Part shown: one piece after another, positions 8,577 to 18,925 of the stretch
Layout of the letters: each line of letters starts with the position of its first letter
Numbering within the stretch: the first letter of the stretch is position 1
Assembly: GCF_016907695.1 (NCBI RefSeq)
Contig: NZ_JAFBCK010000001.1
Span: 5,444,001-5,508,000, forward strand
DNA: 64,000 bases
Origin: Actinokineospora baliensis
GTDB taxonomy: Bacteria > Actinomycetota > Actinomycetes > Mycobacteriales > Pseudonocardiaceae
Reading direction: 5' to 3'
Notes under the pieces: generated by a model
What the model was told of the DNA's origin: nothing
Databases searched by the model: none
What the model saw: only the letters and a program-made list of their open reading frames with translations
Program-made: the position numbers and the translations under genes

Positions 8577-9440
8577 CTAGACGGTGACGCGCCAGGCTGA
8601 GTTGGGGGTAGTCGCTTGGAACTTCAGGGTGGGGCAGTCGTAATCGGCGGGACGGGGGGTCGCGGTGGGGCGCAGCGGAGAGTTGGTGGCTGTGGCCGGG
8701 GTCCACTGGCCGTTGATGCGCAGTTGGATGGCGGTGGACTCGAAGACGGCGCCGCGGGCGTCGGTGCAGTAGTAGGCGCTGCCGGTGGCGTTGTTGTGGG
8801 TCGCGTAGATCTCGAAGATGTCCCAGCCCTCGTTGAGGGTGCTCTTGTCGGAGCCGCTCTGGGTGAACAGGGCGTCCCAGGCGCGGGTGGTGTTGTTGTA
8901 GAGCGACGCGGTCCAGGAGTTGGTGGACGCGTTGGTGCGCAGGACCTGGATCGTGTAGGCCTGACGCCCGTTCACCGTGGTCGTGTACTTGCTGAGGAAC
9001 GCGGTGTCGATGGGGACGACCTTGGCCGGGGACACCGATTTGCACCAGTCCCACGCCCACAGCTGCGGGGCCTGGCCGAGGCCGTAGGCGGTGACGACCT
9101 CGATGCAGGAGTGGCTGGTCGGTTTCATCGTGGGCGCGTAGACGACGTCCGAGCGGTTGCTCAGGCGGAGGGTGGGGATCACGCTGTGGGTGGCGACCAT
9201 GCCGTCGGCGTTGGTGGAGAGCTGGGGTTCAGGCCCCCAGAAGGTGTGCTTCTGCGCGGCGGCGTTGGCGACGCGCAACTGTCGGAACTTGTCAGCGGCG
9301 GGACCGGCGGCGGCGGTAGCGGCGGCACCGGTCAGACCGGGGACCTCGCTGGGGTGGGCCGCCGGGCCAGGGGACGCGACAGCGGCCGGACCCACGGCTA
9401 TCGCGAGCGCGGCGGCGCACAATAATGGCAATAGGCGCAT
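8577..9440 (-). CDS. Secreted protein of unknown function
   Basis: A 287-aa precursor with a clear signal peptide (residues 1 to about 22, ending AVA) and an Ala/Gly/Pro-rich propeptide-like stretch to about residue 50. The rest is rich in Asn, Thr, Trp and aromatic residues (QVLRTNASTNSWTASLYNNT, GWDIFEIYATHNNATGSAYY), with four cysteines. This composition is typical of secreted beta-sandwich proteins. No catalytic motif was recognised. It is monocistronic and followed by the terminator at 8542-8571. A role at the cell surface or in the medium is inferred from export only. Confidence 0.75.
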   Translation of the reverse strand: MRLLPLLCAAALAIAVGPAAVASPGPAAHPSEVPGLTGAAATAAAGPAADKFRQLRVANAAAQKHTFWGPEPQLSTNADGMVATHSVIPTLRLSNRSDVVYAPTMKPTSHSCIEVVTAYGLGQAPQLWAWDWCKSVSPAKVVPIDTAFLSKYTTTVNGRQAYTIQVLRTNASTNSWTASLYNNTTRAWDALFTQSGSDKSTLNEGWDIFEIYATHNNATGSAYYCTDARGAVFESTAIQLRINGQWTPATATNSPLRPTATPRPADYDCPTLKFQATTPNSAWRVTV

Positions 9441-9646
9441 CTGGGATTCCTTGAGTTTGCAGGGGTAAGGAACACCCTCGATGTTAGGGCCCGATTTCTC
9501 ACACGGGCAGACATTGCCTGCGGAAAACTGGAGTCACCCCAGCTCAGGCCAGGAATAGCATTTCTGGCCGTATACTGTTATGCCGGACATAACGGGAGGA
9601 TTCGATTCCCAGATAACCGGACCACCTGTCCCACCTAAAGCCACGG

Positions 9647-10585
9647 CTACGGCAGAGGGGGCTGTTGAGACGCCTGGCGCCAGTCGTGGGGGGTTTGGCC
9701 GTAGCGGGTGCGGAAGCGGCGGGTGAAGTGGGTGGGGTCGCGGAAGCCCCAGCGGCGGGCGGTGGCCGCGATGGTGTGGTCGGTGTGGGTGAGCTCGGCG
9801 TGGGCGCCAGCTAGGCGTTCCTCGATGATCCACTGCTCGAGGCTGAAGCCCGCCTCGGCGCACAGCGCGTACAGCTGCCGTACCGAGATGTGGTGGGTGG
9901 CGGCGATCCGGGCTGGGGTCAGGTCGTGGTCGGTGAGGTGGTGGCGCACGTAGGCGCGGACCTGGGTGAGGACAGTGCTCTCCCGCACCGGCCTGCCTGC
10001 GGCGGAGAGCACCAACGCGCGGACGAGTTCGATGTTCGCGGTGCCGAGCGCGGGCGCCGCGGGGTCGGCGGCGAGGCGGTCGGCGTTGCGGACCTGGTGG
10101 GTGATGTGGGCGGTGACCAGCGGGTAGAGGGGGCTTGACCGCAGGTCCGCGATGGCGCGGCGGACGGTGTCGACGGGGAGGCCGAGGTGGTCGATGGGGA
10201 TCTGGAGGCAGCCCGCGGCGCCCGGCCCGGACCAGGAGAAGTCGTACGCGGCGGAGAGGTCGACGGCCATCAGGTCGCCGGGGGCGATCACCCGTTGCCC
10301 GCCGAACTGCTCGTGCCGACCGGGCGCGTGTCCCTGGACCGACAGCGCCAGGACCGGCTGGGCGTCCCGCTTGGCCTGTTTCGCGGTGCGCAGCAGGCGG
10401 AGCCCGTTGGCGTGCGTGGTGAAGACGTTGGTGCTGCCTAGGTCCCACAGGCCGATGCGGACGGCGACGGCGTCGGGGCGCTCGAGGATGACGTGGCAGG
10501 GCGCGGAGGCGTGCGCCAGCGCCGCGTTGACCGCGTCGACCCGGTCCGGAGCCGGGAGGTCCGCGGTGTCGAACACATAAGCCAT
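9647..10585 (-). CDS. AraC-family transcriptional regulator
   Basis: A 312-aa protein counted from ATG 10585; the frame is open much further upstream, but that part overlaps the divergent LuxR gene and is not coding. The N-terminal ~190 residues form an AraC-binding-like (cupin) domain. The C-terminal ~100 residues carry the double helix-turn-helix, including LTPARIAATHHISVRQLYAL and the family signature IAATARRWGFRDPTHFTRRFRTRYGQTP. The 102-bp gap to the divergent LuxR gene probably holds both promoters. The effector is unknown; the nearby hydrolase genes are plausible targets. Confidence 0.9.
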   Translation of the reverse strand: MAYVFDTADLPAPDRVDAVNAALAHASAPCHVILERPDAVAVRIGLWDLGSTNVFTTHANGLRLLRTAKQAKRDAQPVLALSVQGHAPGRHEQFGGQRVIAPGDLMAVDLSAAYDFSWSGPGAAGCLQIPIDHLGLPVDTVRRAIADLRSSPLYPLVTAHITHQVRNADRLAADPAAPALGTANIELVRALVLSAAGRPVRESTVLTQVRAYVRHHLTDHDLTPARIAATHHISVRQLYALCAEAGFSLEQWIIEERLAGAHAELTHTDHTIAATARRWGFRDPTHFTRRFRTRYGQTPHDWRQASQQPPLP

Positions 10586-10687
10586 CGCCCCGACCTCCGC
10601 ACGTGCCGCCGCACATTCTGCACGGCAGGCCGCCGCCCGTGCGGGCACAGCCGCCTCCGGTGATCGGTTCCCGCTTACCGTTCGGCT

Positions 10688-13087
10688 GTGCTCTGGGGCC
10701 GGGAGGAGGAGTGTTCGGCGCTCGACGCGATCGTGGCGGCGACCCGGGCCGGTCGGGGCGGGGTCCTGGTGTTGCGGGGCGACCCGGGTATCGGCAAGAC
10801 GGCCCTGCTCGACCACGTGTCGGACGCCCGCACGCTGCGGCTGTCCGGGGTCAAGGCCGAGGTCGGGTTCCCTTTCGCGGGACTCCACCGACTGTTGGAC
10901 GCTGTGGACTTCCCACCAGGCACCGACCGCTTCGTCGTCGGGCAGGCGGTGTTGGCGCGGTTCGCCTCGCTCGGGCCTGTGCTGTGCTGCGTGGACGACG
11001 CGCAGTGGCTCGACGAGGACTCCCTGGAGGTGCTGGCGTTCGTCGGGCGGCGGCTGCACGCCGAGGGCGTCGGGCTGGTTCTCGCGACACGCGACGAGGT
11101 TGCGGGTCTGCCCACGCTCGAGGTGCGTGGCTTGGCCGAGGCTGACGGTGTCGCGATGCTCCGGTCCGCGGCGGGTTCGGTGGACAACCAGGTGGCGGCA
11201 CGGATCGTTAGGGCGGTTGAGGGCAACCCGCTGGCTTTGCGGGAGATGGCGCGCGAGTTGTCGCCGGATCAGCTCAACGGCCGGGCGTCGCTGCCCGAAC
11301 CGCTCCCCCTGGGCGGACGGTTGGCCGATCACCACCTGCGTCACGTAACCCGGCTGCCCGAGCCCACCCAGCGGTGGCTGTTGCTCGCGGCGGCCGAACC
11401 CAGCGGTGACCTGGCGTACCTCACCGACGCGGCCAAGCTGCTGGGCCTGGACCCAACAGCGCCCGAACCAGCCGAGACCGAGCGCCTGGTGACCCTCGGG
11501 ACCACCGCTCGCTTCCAGCGCCCGTTGCTCCGCTCAGCGATCTACGGCAGCGCGACCGGCGTCGAACGTCGACGGACCCACGCCGCGCTGGCGGCGGTGA
11601 TGGACGCCGATCGGCGGGCGTGGCACCTGGCCGCCGCCTGCCTCGGCCCTGACGACGCCGTTGCCGCCGAGTTGCTGCGCACGACCGACCTGGCGACCGC
11701 GCGCGGTGGGTACTCGGCCAGGACCCGTTTCCTGCTCAGAGCGGCCGAGTTGACCAGATCGGACACTGCGCGGGTCGATCTGCGGCTGGCCGCTGCCAAA
11801 GCCGCCTTGACCGCCGGAGCACCGACGCAGGCCATGGCGCTCCTGGACGGCCTCCCCGACGACCGCACGCTGCTGGTACGAGCCGGTGCCAAAGTCGCCC
11901 TCGGTGGTCGACAGGCCTTCGCCGAGGCAGCGGCTCTGTGCCTGGAAGCCGCGCGAGCACCTGATTCGACCAGCGAGGCGGCACTGGCCGCGATCGAGAA
12001 CGCCCTCCAAGCCGAGCACCTACTGGCCGATTCCACCGTCGTCGAGATCGCCAAGGTGGCCGCCTCGGTGGTGGCCGCGGACGATTCGTTGACGTCTTTG
12101 CTGGTGCGGGCGTTCGCGGTGTTGGTCGACGAGGGGTACGAGCAGGCGGTGCCGCACATCCGGCGAGCGGTCATGGCGCTGCTGGATCCGGACACATCAG
12201 CGGACGAGGTGCTGGGCGGCTCCCTGATCGGGGCGTCGCTGTGTGCGCTGCTGTGGGACGCCGCTCTGCACCGCGCGGTGGTCGGCAGGGCCATCGAGAC
12301 AGCACACCGCACGGGCGCCCTGGGGCGGCTGGACACCGCGCTGCACTGCGCTGCCACGATCGAGATCCAGCTCGGCGAGTTGCCTGCCTGGCGTGCTGAA
12401 GGCGGTGACATGGAGGAGGCGTCGCTGGCCCTCGGTCAAGGTGACTACGCGCGGGCACGGGCCATCGCGCAGCCGATGGTCGACGCCGACGCGATGGGCG
12501 TGCACACGAGGTGGCTCCCAGACCTGGTGGAAGCCGCTGTCCGCAGTGGCGACCGGGTGCTGGCGGCATCAGCTCAGGCCAAGCTGGCGAGTCGGCTGAC
12601 GGCCACCGGCACGGTCTGGGCGAGGGGCGTGTTGGCCAGGACGCAGGCCCTGTTGGCGCCGGTCGGCAGTGCGGAGCCCCTGTACCGCCGCGCGATCGCC
12701 CTCCTGTCCGACTCCCCCGCACGCGCTGACCTGGCCCGCGCGCACCTGCTGTACGGCGAGTGGCTGCGCAGGCGAAAACGCAGGCGAGACGCCCGTGACC
12801 AGCTGCGCCTGGCGTCGGAGCTGTTCGAGCGGATGGGCGCGGACGCGTTCGCCGGTCGGACGGCCCAGGAGTTGGCGGCCACCGGGGACACCCCGACGCA
12901 CCAGACGACCGGGCTGACCCCGCGCGAGCTCGACATCGCCACGTTGGCCGCAGGTGGGGCCACGAACGCCGAAATCGCGGCGCGGCTGTTCATCAGCGCG
13001 AGCACAGTCGACTACCACCTGCGGAAGGTGTTCCGGAAGCTGGGCGTGACCTCCCGGCGGCGGCTGGCGCACGTGCTGGCCACCTGA
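10688..13087 (+). CDS. Large LuxR-family ATPase regulator (LAL type)
   Basis: A 799-aa protein from GTG 10688. The N-terminus has Walker A GDPGIGKT (residues ~34-41) and a Walker B-like [15 protein letters not shown] segment. The middle ~450 residues are helical and TPR-like. The last 60 residues are a LuxR/FixJ DNA-binding domain ([36 protein letters not shown]). This is the standard architecture of large ATP-binding LuxR regulators, often pathway-specific activators in actinomycetes. It lies upstream of, and in line with, the two hydrolase genes at 13172-14796, which it may control. Confidence 0.92.
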   Translation: MLWGREEECSALDAIVAATRAGRGGVLVLRGDPGIGKTALLDHVSDARTLRLSGVKAEVGFPFAGLHRLLDAVDFPPGTDRFVVGQAVLARFASLGPVLCCVDDAQWLDEDSLEVLAFVGRRLHAEGVGLVLATRDEVAGLPTLEVRGLAEADGVAMLRSAAGSVDNQVAARIVRAVEGNPLALREMARELSPDQLNGRASLPEPLPLGGRLADHHLRHVTRLPEPTQRWLLLAAAEPSGDLAYLTDAAKLLGLDPTAPEPAETERLVTLGTTARFQRPLLRSAIYGSATGVERRRTHAALAAVMDADRRAWHLAAACLGPDDAVAAELLRTTDLATARGGYSARTRFLLRAAELTRSDTARVDLRLAAAKAALTAGAPTQAMALLDGLPDDRTLLVRAGAKVALGGRQAFAEAAALCLEAARAPDSTSEAALAAIENALQAEHLLADSTVVEIAKVAASVVAADDSLTSLLVRAFAVLVDEGYEQAVPHIRRAVMALLDPDTSADEVLGGSLIGASLCALLWDAALHRAVVGRAIETAHRTGALGRLDTALHCAATIEIQLGELPAWRAEGGDMEEASLALGQGDYARARAIAQPMVDADAMGVHTRWLPDLVEAAVRSGDRVLAASAQAKLASRLTATGTVWARGVLARTQALLAPVGSAEPLYRRAIALLSDSPARADLARAHLLYGEWLRRRKRRRDARDQLRLASELFERMGADAFAGRTAQELAATGDTPTHQTTGLTPRELDIATLAAGGATNAEIAARLFISASTVDYHLRKVFRKLGVTSRRRLAHVLAT

Positions 13088-13171
13088 GAGGACTACGCGT
13101 TTCGCATGATTCGGCCACGGCGGCGGCCGCGCGACGATCGGTGGGTCGACCCGATCGAGAGGACGGTTCAC

Positions 13172-13999
13172 ATGCCGTACGTGACGACCGCCGACGACGC
13201 GCGGATCTACTACAAGGACTGGGGCGAGGGCAGGCCGGTGGTGCTCAGCCACGGCTGGCCGCTGAGCTCCGACAGCTGGGAGGCGCAGCAGTTGGCCCTG
13301 GCCAGCGGCGGCTTCCGGGCCATCGCGCACGACCGCCGCGGCCACGGCCGGTCCACCCAGACCTGGCACGGCAACGACATGGACACCTACGCCGACGACC
13401 TCGCCACGCTCATCGACACCCTGGACCTGCGCGAGGTCACCCTCGTCGGGTTCTCCACCGGCGGCGGCGAGGTGGCCCGCTACATCGGCAGGCACGGCAC
13501 CGCCCGCGTCGCCCAGGCGGTCCTGGTGTCCGCGGTCCCGCCGTTCATGCTCCAGACCGACGACAACCCCGGCGGCGTGCCGGTCGAGGTGTTCGACGGG
13601 TTGCGCGCGGGGTCGCTGGCCGACCGCTCGCAGCTCTACCGCGACCTCGCCGACGGCCCGTTCTTCGGCGAGAACCGGCCCGGCGCCGACGTGTCGCAGG
13701 GCATCCGCGACGCGTTCTGGCGGCAAGGGCTGCAGGCCGGGCACCACAACGCCTACGAGTGCATCGCCGGGTTCTCCGCCACGGACTTCCGCGCCGACCT
13801 CGACGCGTTCGACATCCCCACCCTGGTCATCCACGGCGACGACGACCAGGTCGTGCCGTTGCCGGTCGGCGGCCAGGCCTCGGCCGCGCGGATCAAGGGC
13901 GCCACGCTCACCGTCTACCCGGGCGCCCCGCACGGCATCACCGACACCCACAAGCAGCAGCTCGCCGACGACCTGCTCACCTTCCTCAGGAGCCACTGA
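13172..13999 (+). CDS. Alpha/beta hydrolase, non-haem haloperoxidase type
   Basis: A 275-aa enzyme from ATG 13172, preceded by GAGAGGA. It carries the oxyanion segment [11 protein letters not shown], nucleophile elbow GFSTGGGE (Ser), an acidic residue in HGDDDQVV and catalytic His in GAPHGIT. These are the hallmarks of cofactor-free bromo/chloroperoxidase-like esterases. Halogenation in this family is a side activity, so the natural reaction is probably ester or peracid hydrolysis. Its TGA overlaps the ATG of the next hydrolase, so the two are cotranslated. Confidence 0.9.
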   Translation: MPYVTTADDARIYYKDWGEGRPVVLSHGWPLSSDSWEAQQLALASGGFRAIAHDRRGHGRSTQTWHGNDMDTYADDLATLIDTLDLREVTLVGFSTGGGEVARYIGRHGTARVAQAVLVSAVPPFMLQTDDNPGGVPVEVFDGLRAGSLADRSQLYRDLADGPFFGENRPGADVSQGIRDAFWRQGLQAGHHNAYECIAGFSATDFRADLDAFDIPTLVIHGDDDQVVPLPVGGQASAARIKGATLTVYPGAPHGITDTHKQQLADDLLTFLRSH

Positions 14000-14796
14000 T
14001 GCCCGCACCGGACACGATCGTCCTGATCCACGGTTTCTGGGTCACCCCGCGCAGCTGGGAGCACTGGATCAGCCACTACGAGAGCAAGGGCTTCAAGGTC
14101 CTCGCCCCCGCCTACCCCGGCCTGGAGGTCGAGGTCGAGTCGCTGCGGGCCGACCCGACCCCGATCGCCGAGCTGACCGTTCCGAAGATCATCGACCACC
14201 TGGCGTCGGTGATCGCCGAGCTGGAGGCGCCGCCGATCCTGATCGGCCACTCCGCGGGCGGCGCGTTCACCCAACTCCTGCTCGACCGGGGCATCGGCGC
14301 GGTCGGTGTTGCCCTGAACTCGGCGCCCACCGAGGGCGTGCGGGTGGTGCCGCTGAGCCAGCTGAAGTCCACGTTCCCGGTGTTCAAGAACCCGGCCAAC
14401 CGGCACCGGGCGGTCCCGATCGACTTCGAGCAGTGGAACTACGCGTTCACCAACACCTTCACCGAGGAGGAGTCCCGCGCGCTGTACGAGCGGTACGCGA
14501 TCCCGGTCAACGGCGGCATCGTGTGGGGCGGCGTGCTGGCCAACTTCCAGCCCGGCCACCAGGACACCTGGGTCGACTACGACAACGACGACCGCGCCCC
14601 GCTGCTGTTCGTCTCCGGCGGCGAGGACCACATCATGCCGCCCGCGGTGCAGCACTCCAACGCCAAGCACTACAAGTCGAAGACGGTCACCGAGGTCAAG
14701 GACTACCCCGGCTTCGCGCACCTGCTCCCCGCCCAGGAGGGCTGGCAGCAGATCGCCGACGACGTCCTCGACTGGGCTCTGCGGCACGCCGGGTAG
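13999..14796 (+). CDS. Alpha/beta hydrolase
   Basis: A 265-aa hydrolase from ATG 13999, overlapping the previous stop as TGATG. It shows LIHGFWVTPRSWEHWI (oxyanion region), GHSAGG with the nucleophilic serine, a conserved Asp in SGGEDHIMPP and a terminal His in GFAHLLPAQEGW. Cytoplasmic, no signal peptide. It is only distantly similar to its operon partner, so a recent duplication is unlikely. The two probably act on related esters or lactones; the substrate is not deducible. Confidence 0.88.
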   Translation: MPAPDTIVLIHGFWVTPRSWEHWISHYESKGFKVLAPAYPGLEVEVESLRADPTPIAELTVPKIIDHLASVIAELEAPPILIGHSAGGAFTQLLLDRGIGAVGVALNSAPTEGVRVVPLSQLKSTFPVFKNPANRHRAVPIDFEQWNYAFTNTFTEEESRALYERYAIPVNGGIVWGGVLANFQPGHQDTWVDYDNDDRAPLLFVSGGEDHIMPPAVQHSNAKHYKSKTVTEVKDYPGFAHLLPAQEGWQQIADDVLDWALRHAG

Positions 14797-14818
14797 CCCC
14801 CTGCGGTAGAAAGTCGGC

Positions 14819-15121
14819 ATGACCGTCATCTACGCCGTCCGAGTCGACTTCCCAGACCCCGCCGTCCGCGACGACTACCTCAAGTGGATCACCACCGGCC
14901 ACGCCGCCGCGGTCGTCGCGGCCGGTGCGCTCTCCGCCGAAGTCCTCTCCCTGGCCGACGGCGCCCTGGAGATGCGGTACGCCTTCAGCGACCGCGCGGC
15001 CCTGGCTGCTTACGAGTCGGGGCCCGCGGTCGCCTTGCGCGCGGAAGTGGGCGAACTGTTCCCAGCGGGCTCGTTCACCGTCACCCGAAGCACCGGCGAA
15101 ATAGTCGCCCGAATCGGCTGA
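14819..15121 (+). CDS. DUF4286-like small dimeric alpha/beta-barrel protein
   Basis: A 100-aa protein opening with MTVIYAVRVDFPDPAVRDDY and containing ITTGHAAAVVAAGA, a pattern matching the DUF4286 family of ferredoxin-like dimeric barrels. It starts 22 bp after the hydrolase stop and reads in the same direction, so it may be the last gene of that operon. Such barrels may bind small ligands or act as monooxygenase-like enzymes, but no active-site residue can be pointed to. Confidence 0.7.
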   Translation: MTVIYAVRVDFPDPAVRDDYLKWITTGHAAAVVAAGALSAEVLSLADGALEMRYAFSDRAALAAYESGPAVALRAEVGELFPAGSFTVTRSTGEIVARIG

Positions 15122-15150
15122 CGGCGTGCGCGGATCGGCCCACACAGAGC

Positions 15151-18100
15151 TCAGGGCGTAACCGACTGGAGGTCGGTCACCTTGGCCCATGCGCCCAGGC
15201 GCCGGTAGCAGGCGTGCGCCAGGTCCAGGTAGTGGGCGGCCTTCGGGTCCCCGACCGACGCGGGTGTCCGGCCCGCTAGTTCCCAGGCGAAAGCGGCGTG
15301 TTGGCGGTGTCCCGCGCGCATCGCGGACTCGGCGGCGGCCGCCCAGACCGCCTGTGCCTGGCGCGGTTGGCCCGCGAGTCGGCCTTCGACCAGGAGGGCT
15401 TTGTGTTCCAGGCGATCTGGGGCGTCTTGGCTCCACGAGCGCAGACGGGCGAGCAGGTCCGTGGCACTTTCGCGGTCGCCTTGGTGTCCTCGGCCCAGCA
15501 GCGCGAGCGCGTACCACAGGGTGAACTCAGATTCCTCGATCTGACCGGTGATCGCGGGCAGCAACGGCTCGGCTCGGCGCGCGCACGCCACGGCCTCGGC
15601 GTAGCGGCGGTAGTAGACGAGCAGCCGCGCCTTGGCCGTCCAGTAGTAGGCGATCTGGTTGTACAGGTCGGTTTCGACGATGGCCGCGATGTCGCCCACA
15701 CCGTCGAACCCCGGTGGATCCGTCAACGACCAGGGCTCGGTGGTCTCCCCCGCGAGGGCGCGGGCCACCTGGATCTCCAGCACGCAGTGGAACGCCGACG
15801 CCGTCACCCGGCCCCCGACCAGCGCGGCACCCCGCCGCCCCGCCGCCAGCACCGTCGGCACCGACGCGCCCGCCCGCGCCAGCAGCACGACGTAGCCCGC
15901 GATGTTGAAGCAGCCCAACATGTCCTCGCCCCGGTCGAACCCGGACCTGGCGTCGCGCGCCATCGAGCGCAGGTTGGTGGCGATGGGCCGCAGCCAGTGG
16001 TGCACGAACACGCTGTGCACGAACCCGGTGTAGGAGACCAACGGGGAATCGGCCCGCGCGGCCATCCGCCTGGCGAGCGAGGTCAGCGCGAACGCCTCCG
16101 CCCGGCGCAGGGGCACCTGGTCCAGCACGGCGTAGACCGCGATGACCCCTGGCGTGTACTGGTCGGCCCCGTACCGCAGCGTGAGCCGCATGGCCCACAG
16201 GCCGATCAGGTTGTAGAGGTCGATCTGCTGGTTCATGAACACGGCGGGCTCGATGGCCAGCAGCAGACCGACCACAGTGGTCATGCGGGCGTTGGTCGAG
16301 GCGGGCAACGCCTCCAGGCGCCGCACCAGATCGCCGCCCGCCGCCGCGGCGATGGCGGCCTCGGCGACGCGGATCCCCTCGGCCACCCCGTCGCGGCGCG
16401 GTGCGACACCGAGCAGTTCGACCGCGCGGAGTCCGAAGTGGACGGCCTCGGCGCCCATCCCCTCGTTGACCGCGCGGATCGACGCCAACCGCAGGTGCGC
16501 GCTCGCCCGGTCGCGCGCGCCTGCCCGGTCCCAGTGGTGGCCGAGCAACGCGTGGTCGGCGACCCCGCCGGTCGCCCCGCGGTTCTCCAGCCACCCCGCG
16601 ACCCTGCGGTGCAGGCCCCGGCGCTGGCGGGTGAGCATCCGGTGGTAGGCCACGTCCCTGGTGAGCGCGTGCCGGAACGCGAACCGGTCCGCCCCGGCGG
16701 GCACCAGCAGTTCGCGGCGCACCAGGTCGGCCAGCGCGACGTCGAGATCGGCCCGCTCGGCGCGCGCCGGGTGCACGGCGCCCAGCGCGGTGCGGTCGAA
16801 GGCCTGGCCCAGCACGCTGGCGACCTTGAGGACCAGGTCGGCGGTCGGTCCGAGACCGTTGATCCGGCTGCCCAGCACACCCTCGACGGTGTGCGGTACC
16901 GGTAGCGCGGCCAGCGCCGGGGTTTCGACCTCCACCCACCCGGCGGGCCCGACCCGCACCACACCCGCCTCCCGCAACGCGGCAAGCAACTCCTCGGCCA
17001 ACAACGGGTTGCCGCCGGAGCGCTCGGCGATCGACGCGGCCAGCGGCGGCGGCACCTCGGGGGTGCCCAACCTGGCGCGGACCAGGGCGATGAGGTCCGG
17101 CGCCGCCAGTGGACCGAGCACGATCACCCTGGCCGCGGCCGCCACCCTGGCGTGGTCGGGCAACGTCCGCTCGACGGGTCGACCCGCGATCACCACCAGC
17201 AGCGGCACCGGCAGGCTCGACACCGCCCGCACCAGCGCCCACGACGCCGAATCCAGCCAGTGCACGTCGTCGAGCGCGACGACGAGCGGACCACGGGCGG
17301 CAGCGGCACGCACCAGATCGACCAGGAGCCGCCGGACCGCGTCCGTACGGCGCTCACCCCGCAGCGCCGCGGTCATGGGTGTTTCCGGCACGTCGCGGTC
17401 GAGCACGCCGTTGAGCAGCGGAGCCGAGTCGGCGGGTGCGGCGGCCGCGAGGTCCGCGAAGACCGACCGCCACCCCCGGTAGGGCGTGCCGCGCTCCAGG
17501 TGGTCCGCCGCGCCCGTGAGCAGCCGAGCGCCCCGGGCCGCGGCGATGGACGGCAACTCGGCGAGCAGCCGTGACTTGCCGATGCCCGGCTCGCCTTCGA
17601 CCAGCACCACCCGCGCGGTCCCGGCCGCCGCGTCCGCCAGGGCGGCGGTCAACGCGCGGCGCGCCCGGTGGCGCCCCACGATCGGCAGGTTCGACCGGTC
17701 GATCGGCGCGGGCGGCGGCTGGTTCGGTTCGTAGGCCGGCAGGACGTCGCGTTTGCCCTTGACGCGCAGCGCGTGCGCCGCGCCGAACCCGTGCCGGTAG
17801 CGGGCGACCCGCTCGGTCTCGGCGTCGCAGAGCAGGCTCCCGTCGCCGGTCGCCCCGTGCTGCATCAGCCGGGCCGCGGTGTTCATCACGTCCCCGATCA
17901 CCGTGTAGGTGGCCCGGTGGTCGCCGCCGACCGGCCCGCAGAACGCCCGCCCGGTGGCGATCCCGATGCTCGGCCGGGCGGCGACCGGTGTGATGGCCCC
18001 GGTCAACGCGCGGGCGGCGTCGATCGCGCGGGCAGCGTCCTCCCCGTGGGCGAACGGCGGCAGGCCCGCCACCGCGACCAGGCAGGTGCCGTGGTCGTCG

Positions 18101-18924
18101 ACACTGACGTCCAGCAGGTCGATGTCCCTGCGGCCCAGGTGGTGCTGGCTGATCCGCACCACCTCGTGCGCGCGCCGCGTGTCCGCCACCGCGTCGAACC
18201 CCGGGACGTGCATGAACAGCGCGGTCACGGTGCGCAGTTCGGCCAGCCACGACCGCTGTCCGTGCGCCAGCCTGGCGAGCACGGTCGCGGGCAGGTACGG
18301 CCGGAGCACGTCGATCGGCGGCAACTCGGCGGGTACCACCGCGCCGGGCAACACCGCGGGTCGATCCGGCAGCTCGGCGAGCTCCGGGGCCAGCCCCACT
18401 CGCCCGACGCCTGCCAGCCTGCCCGCCACGGACGCCGCCGCCAGCGCGGCACCGTCGAGCACGCAGTGCCTGCGCCCCCCGACACCACCCAACTCGACCC
18501 CGCACAACTCCCCGGCGCCGATGCCGAACCGGGTGACCAGGCGAATCCGGCCGGTCGGCTTGCCCGCCGCCAACTCCGCGGCGCAGGCCTTCGCATTGTG
18601 GGCGGCGGCGGCGAGATCGCCCGCACCGGATTCCCACAGTGCCACCAGGGCGTCACCGGCGAAGTTCACCACCTCGCCGCCGTGGCGGCCGATGACGTCG
18701 ATGAGCCGGGCGTAGTAGCGGTTCAGCGCGCGGCTGAGCACATCAACCCCGTCGGGCCCCCGCGCGGCCAACCGTTCGCAGAGCGCGGTGAACCCCGAAA
18801 CGTCCGCCACCATGACCGCGCCGCGCAGCCGACGGGCAGCGGGGAGGTCCGGCAGTCCACTGCCGGAAAGCCGCCGAAGGACGTAGGGGGGCACGAATCC
18901 CGCGAGGCCCCCGACCTCCGGCAC
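15151..18924 (-). CDS. Double adenylate/guanylate-cyclase domain protein fused to a large ATPase
   Basis: A 1257-aa protein from GTG 18924. The first class III cyclase domain (about residues 30-170) has VADVSGFTALCERL and NFAGDALVALWE with both metal-binding aspartates. The second (about 225-370) is degenerate, with MHVPGFD in place of the usual D-hydrophobic-GFT, but keeps IGIATGRAFCGPVGG. Walker A GEPGIGKS lies near residue 445, followed by a long helical TPR-like region to the end. This resembles soluble adenylyl cyclase architecture and probably makes cAMP under ATPase control. The gene starts 1 bp after the ThDP enzyme stop, so they form one operon. A Crp-type regulator is encoded nearby. 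Confidence 0.85.
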   Translation of the reverse strand: MPEVGGLAGFVPPYVLRRLSGSGLPDLPAARRLRGAVMVADVSGFTALCERLAARGPDGVDVLSRALNRYYARLIDVIGRHGGEVVNFAGDALVALWESGAGDLAAAAHNAKACAAELAAGKPTGRIRLVTRFGIGAGELCGVELGGVGGRRHCVLDGAALAAASVAGRLAGVGRVGLAPELAELPDRPAVLPGAVVPAELPPIDVLRPYLPATVLARLAHGQRSWLAELRTVTALFMHVPGFDAVADTRRAHEVVRISQHHLGRRDIDLLDVSVDDHGTCLVAVAGLPPFAHGEDAARAIDAARALTGAITPVAARPSIGIATGRAFCGPVGGDHRATYTVIGDVMNTAARLMQHGATGDGSLLCDAETERVARYRHGFGAAHALRVKGKRDVLPAYEPNQPPPAPIDRSNLPIVGRHRARRALTAALADAAAGTARVVLVEGEPGIGKSRLLAELPSIAAARGARLLTGAADHLERGTPYRGWRSVFADLAAAAPADSAPLLNGVLDRDVPETPMTAALRGERRTDAVRRLLVDLVRAAAARGPLVVALDDVHWLDSASWALVRAVSSLPVPLLVVIAGRPVERTLPDHARVAAAARVIVLGPLAAPDLIALVRARLGTPEVPPPLAASIAERSGGNPLLAEELLAALREAGVVRVGPAGWVEVETPALAALPVPHTVEGVLGSRINGLGPTADLVLKVASVLGQAFDRTALGAVHPARAERADLDVALADLVRRELLVPAGADRFAFRHALTRDVAYHRMLTRQRRGLHRRVAGWLENRGATGGVADHALLGHHWDRAGARDRASAHLRLASIRAVNEGMGAEAVHFGLRAVELLGVAPRRDGVAEGIRVAEAAIAAAAGGDLVRRLEALPASTNARMTTVVGLLLAIEPAVFMNQQIDLYNLIGLWAMRLTLRYGADQYTPGVIAVYAVLDQVPLRRAEAFALTSLARRMAARADSPLVSYTGFVHSVFVHHWLRPIATNLRSMARDARSGFDRGEDMLGCFNIAGYVVLLARAGASVPTVLAAGRRGAALVGGRVTASAFHCVLEIQVARALAGETTEPWSLTDPPGFDGVGDIAAIVETDLYNQIAYYWTAKARLLVYYRRYAEAVACARRAEPLLPAITGQIEESEFTLWYALALLGRGHQGDRESATDLLARLRSWSQDAPDRLEHKALLVEGRLAGQPRQAQAVWAAAAESAMRAGHRQHAAFAWELAGRTPASVGDPKAAHYLDLAHACYRRLGAWAKVTDLQSVTP

Positions 18925-18925
18925 G

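Noticed and set aside
10586..11344. Upstream extension of the AraC-type gene
   Set aside because: The extra ~250 residues lie entirely opposite the LuxR gene's Walker A domain; the AraC-type domain begins at ATG 10585.
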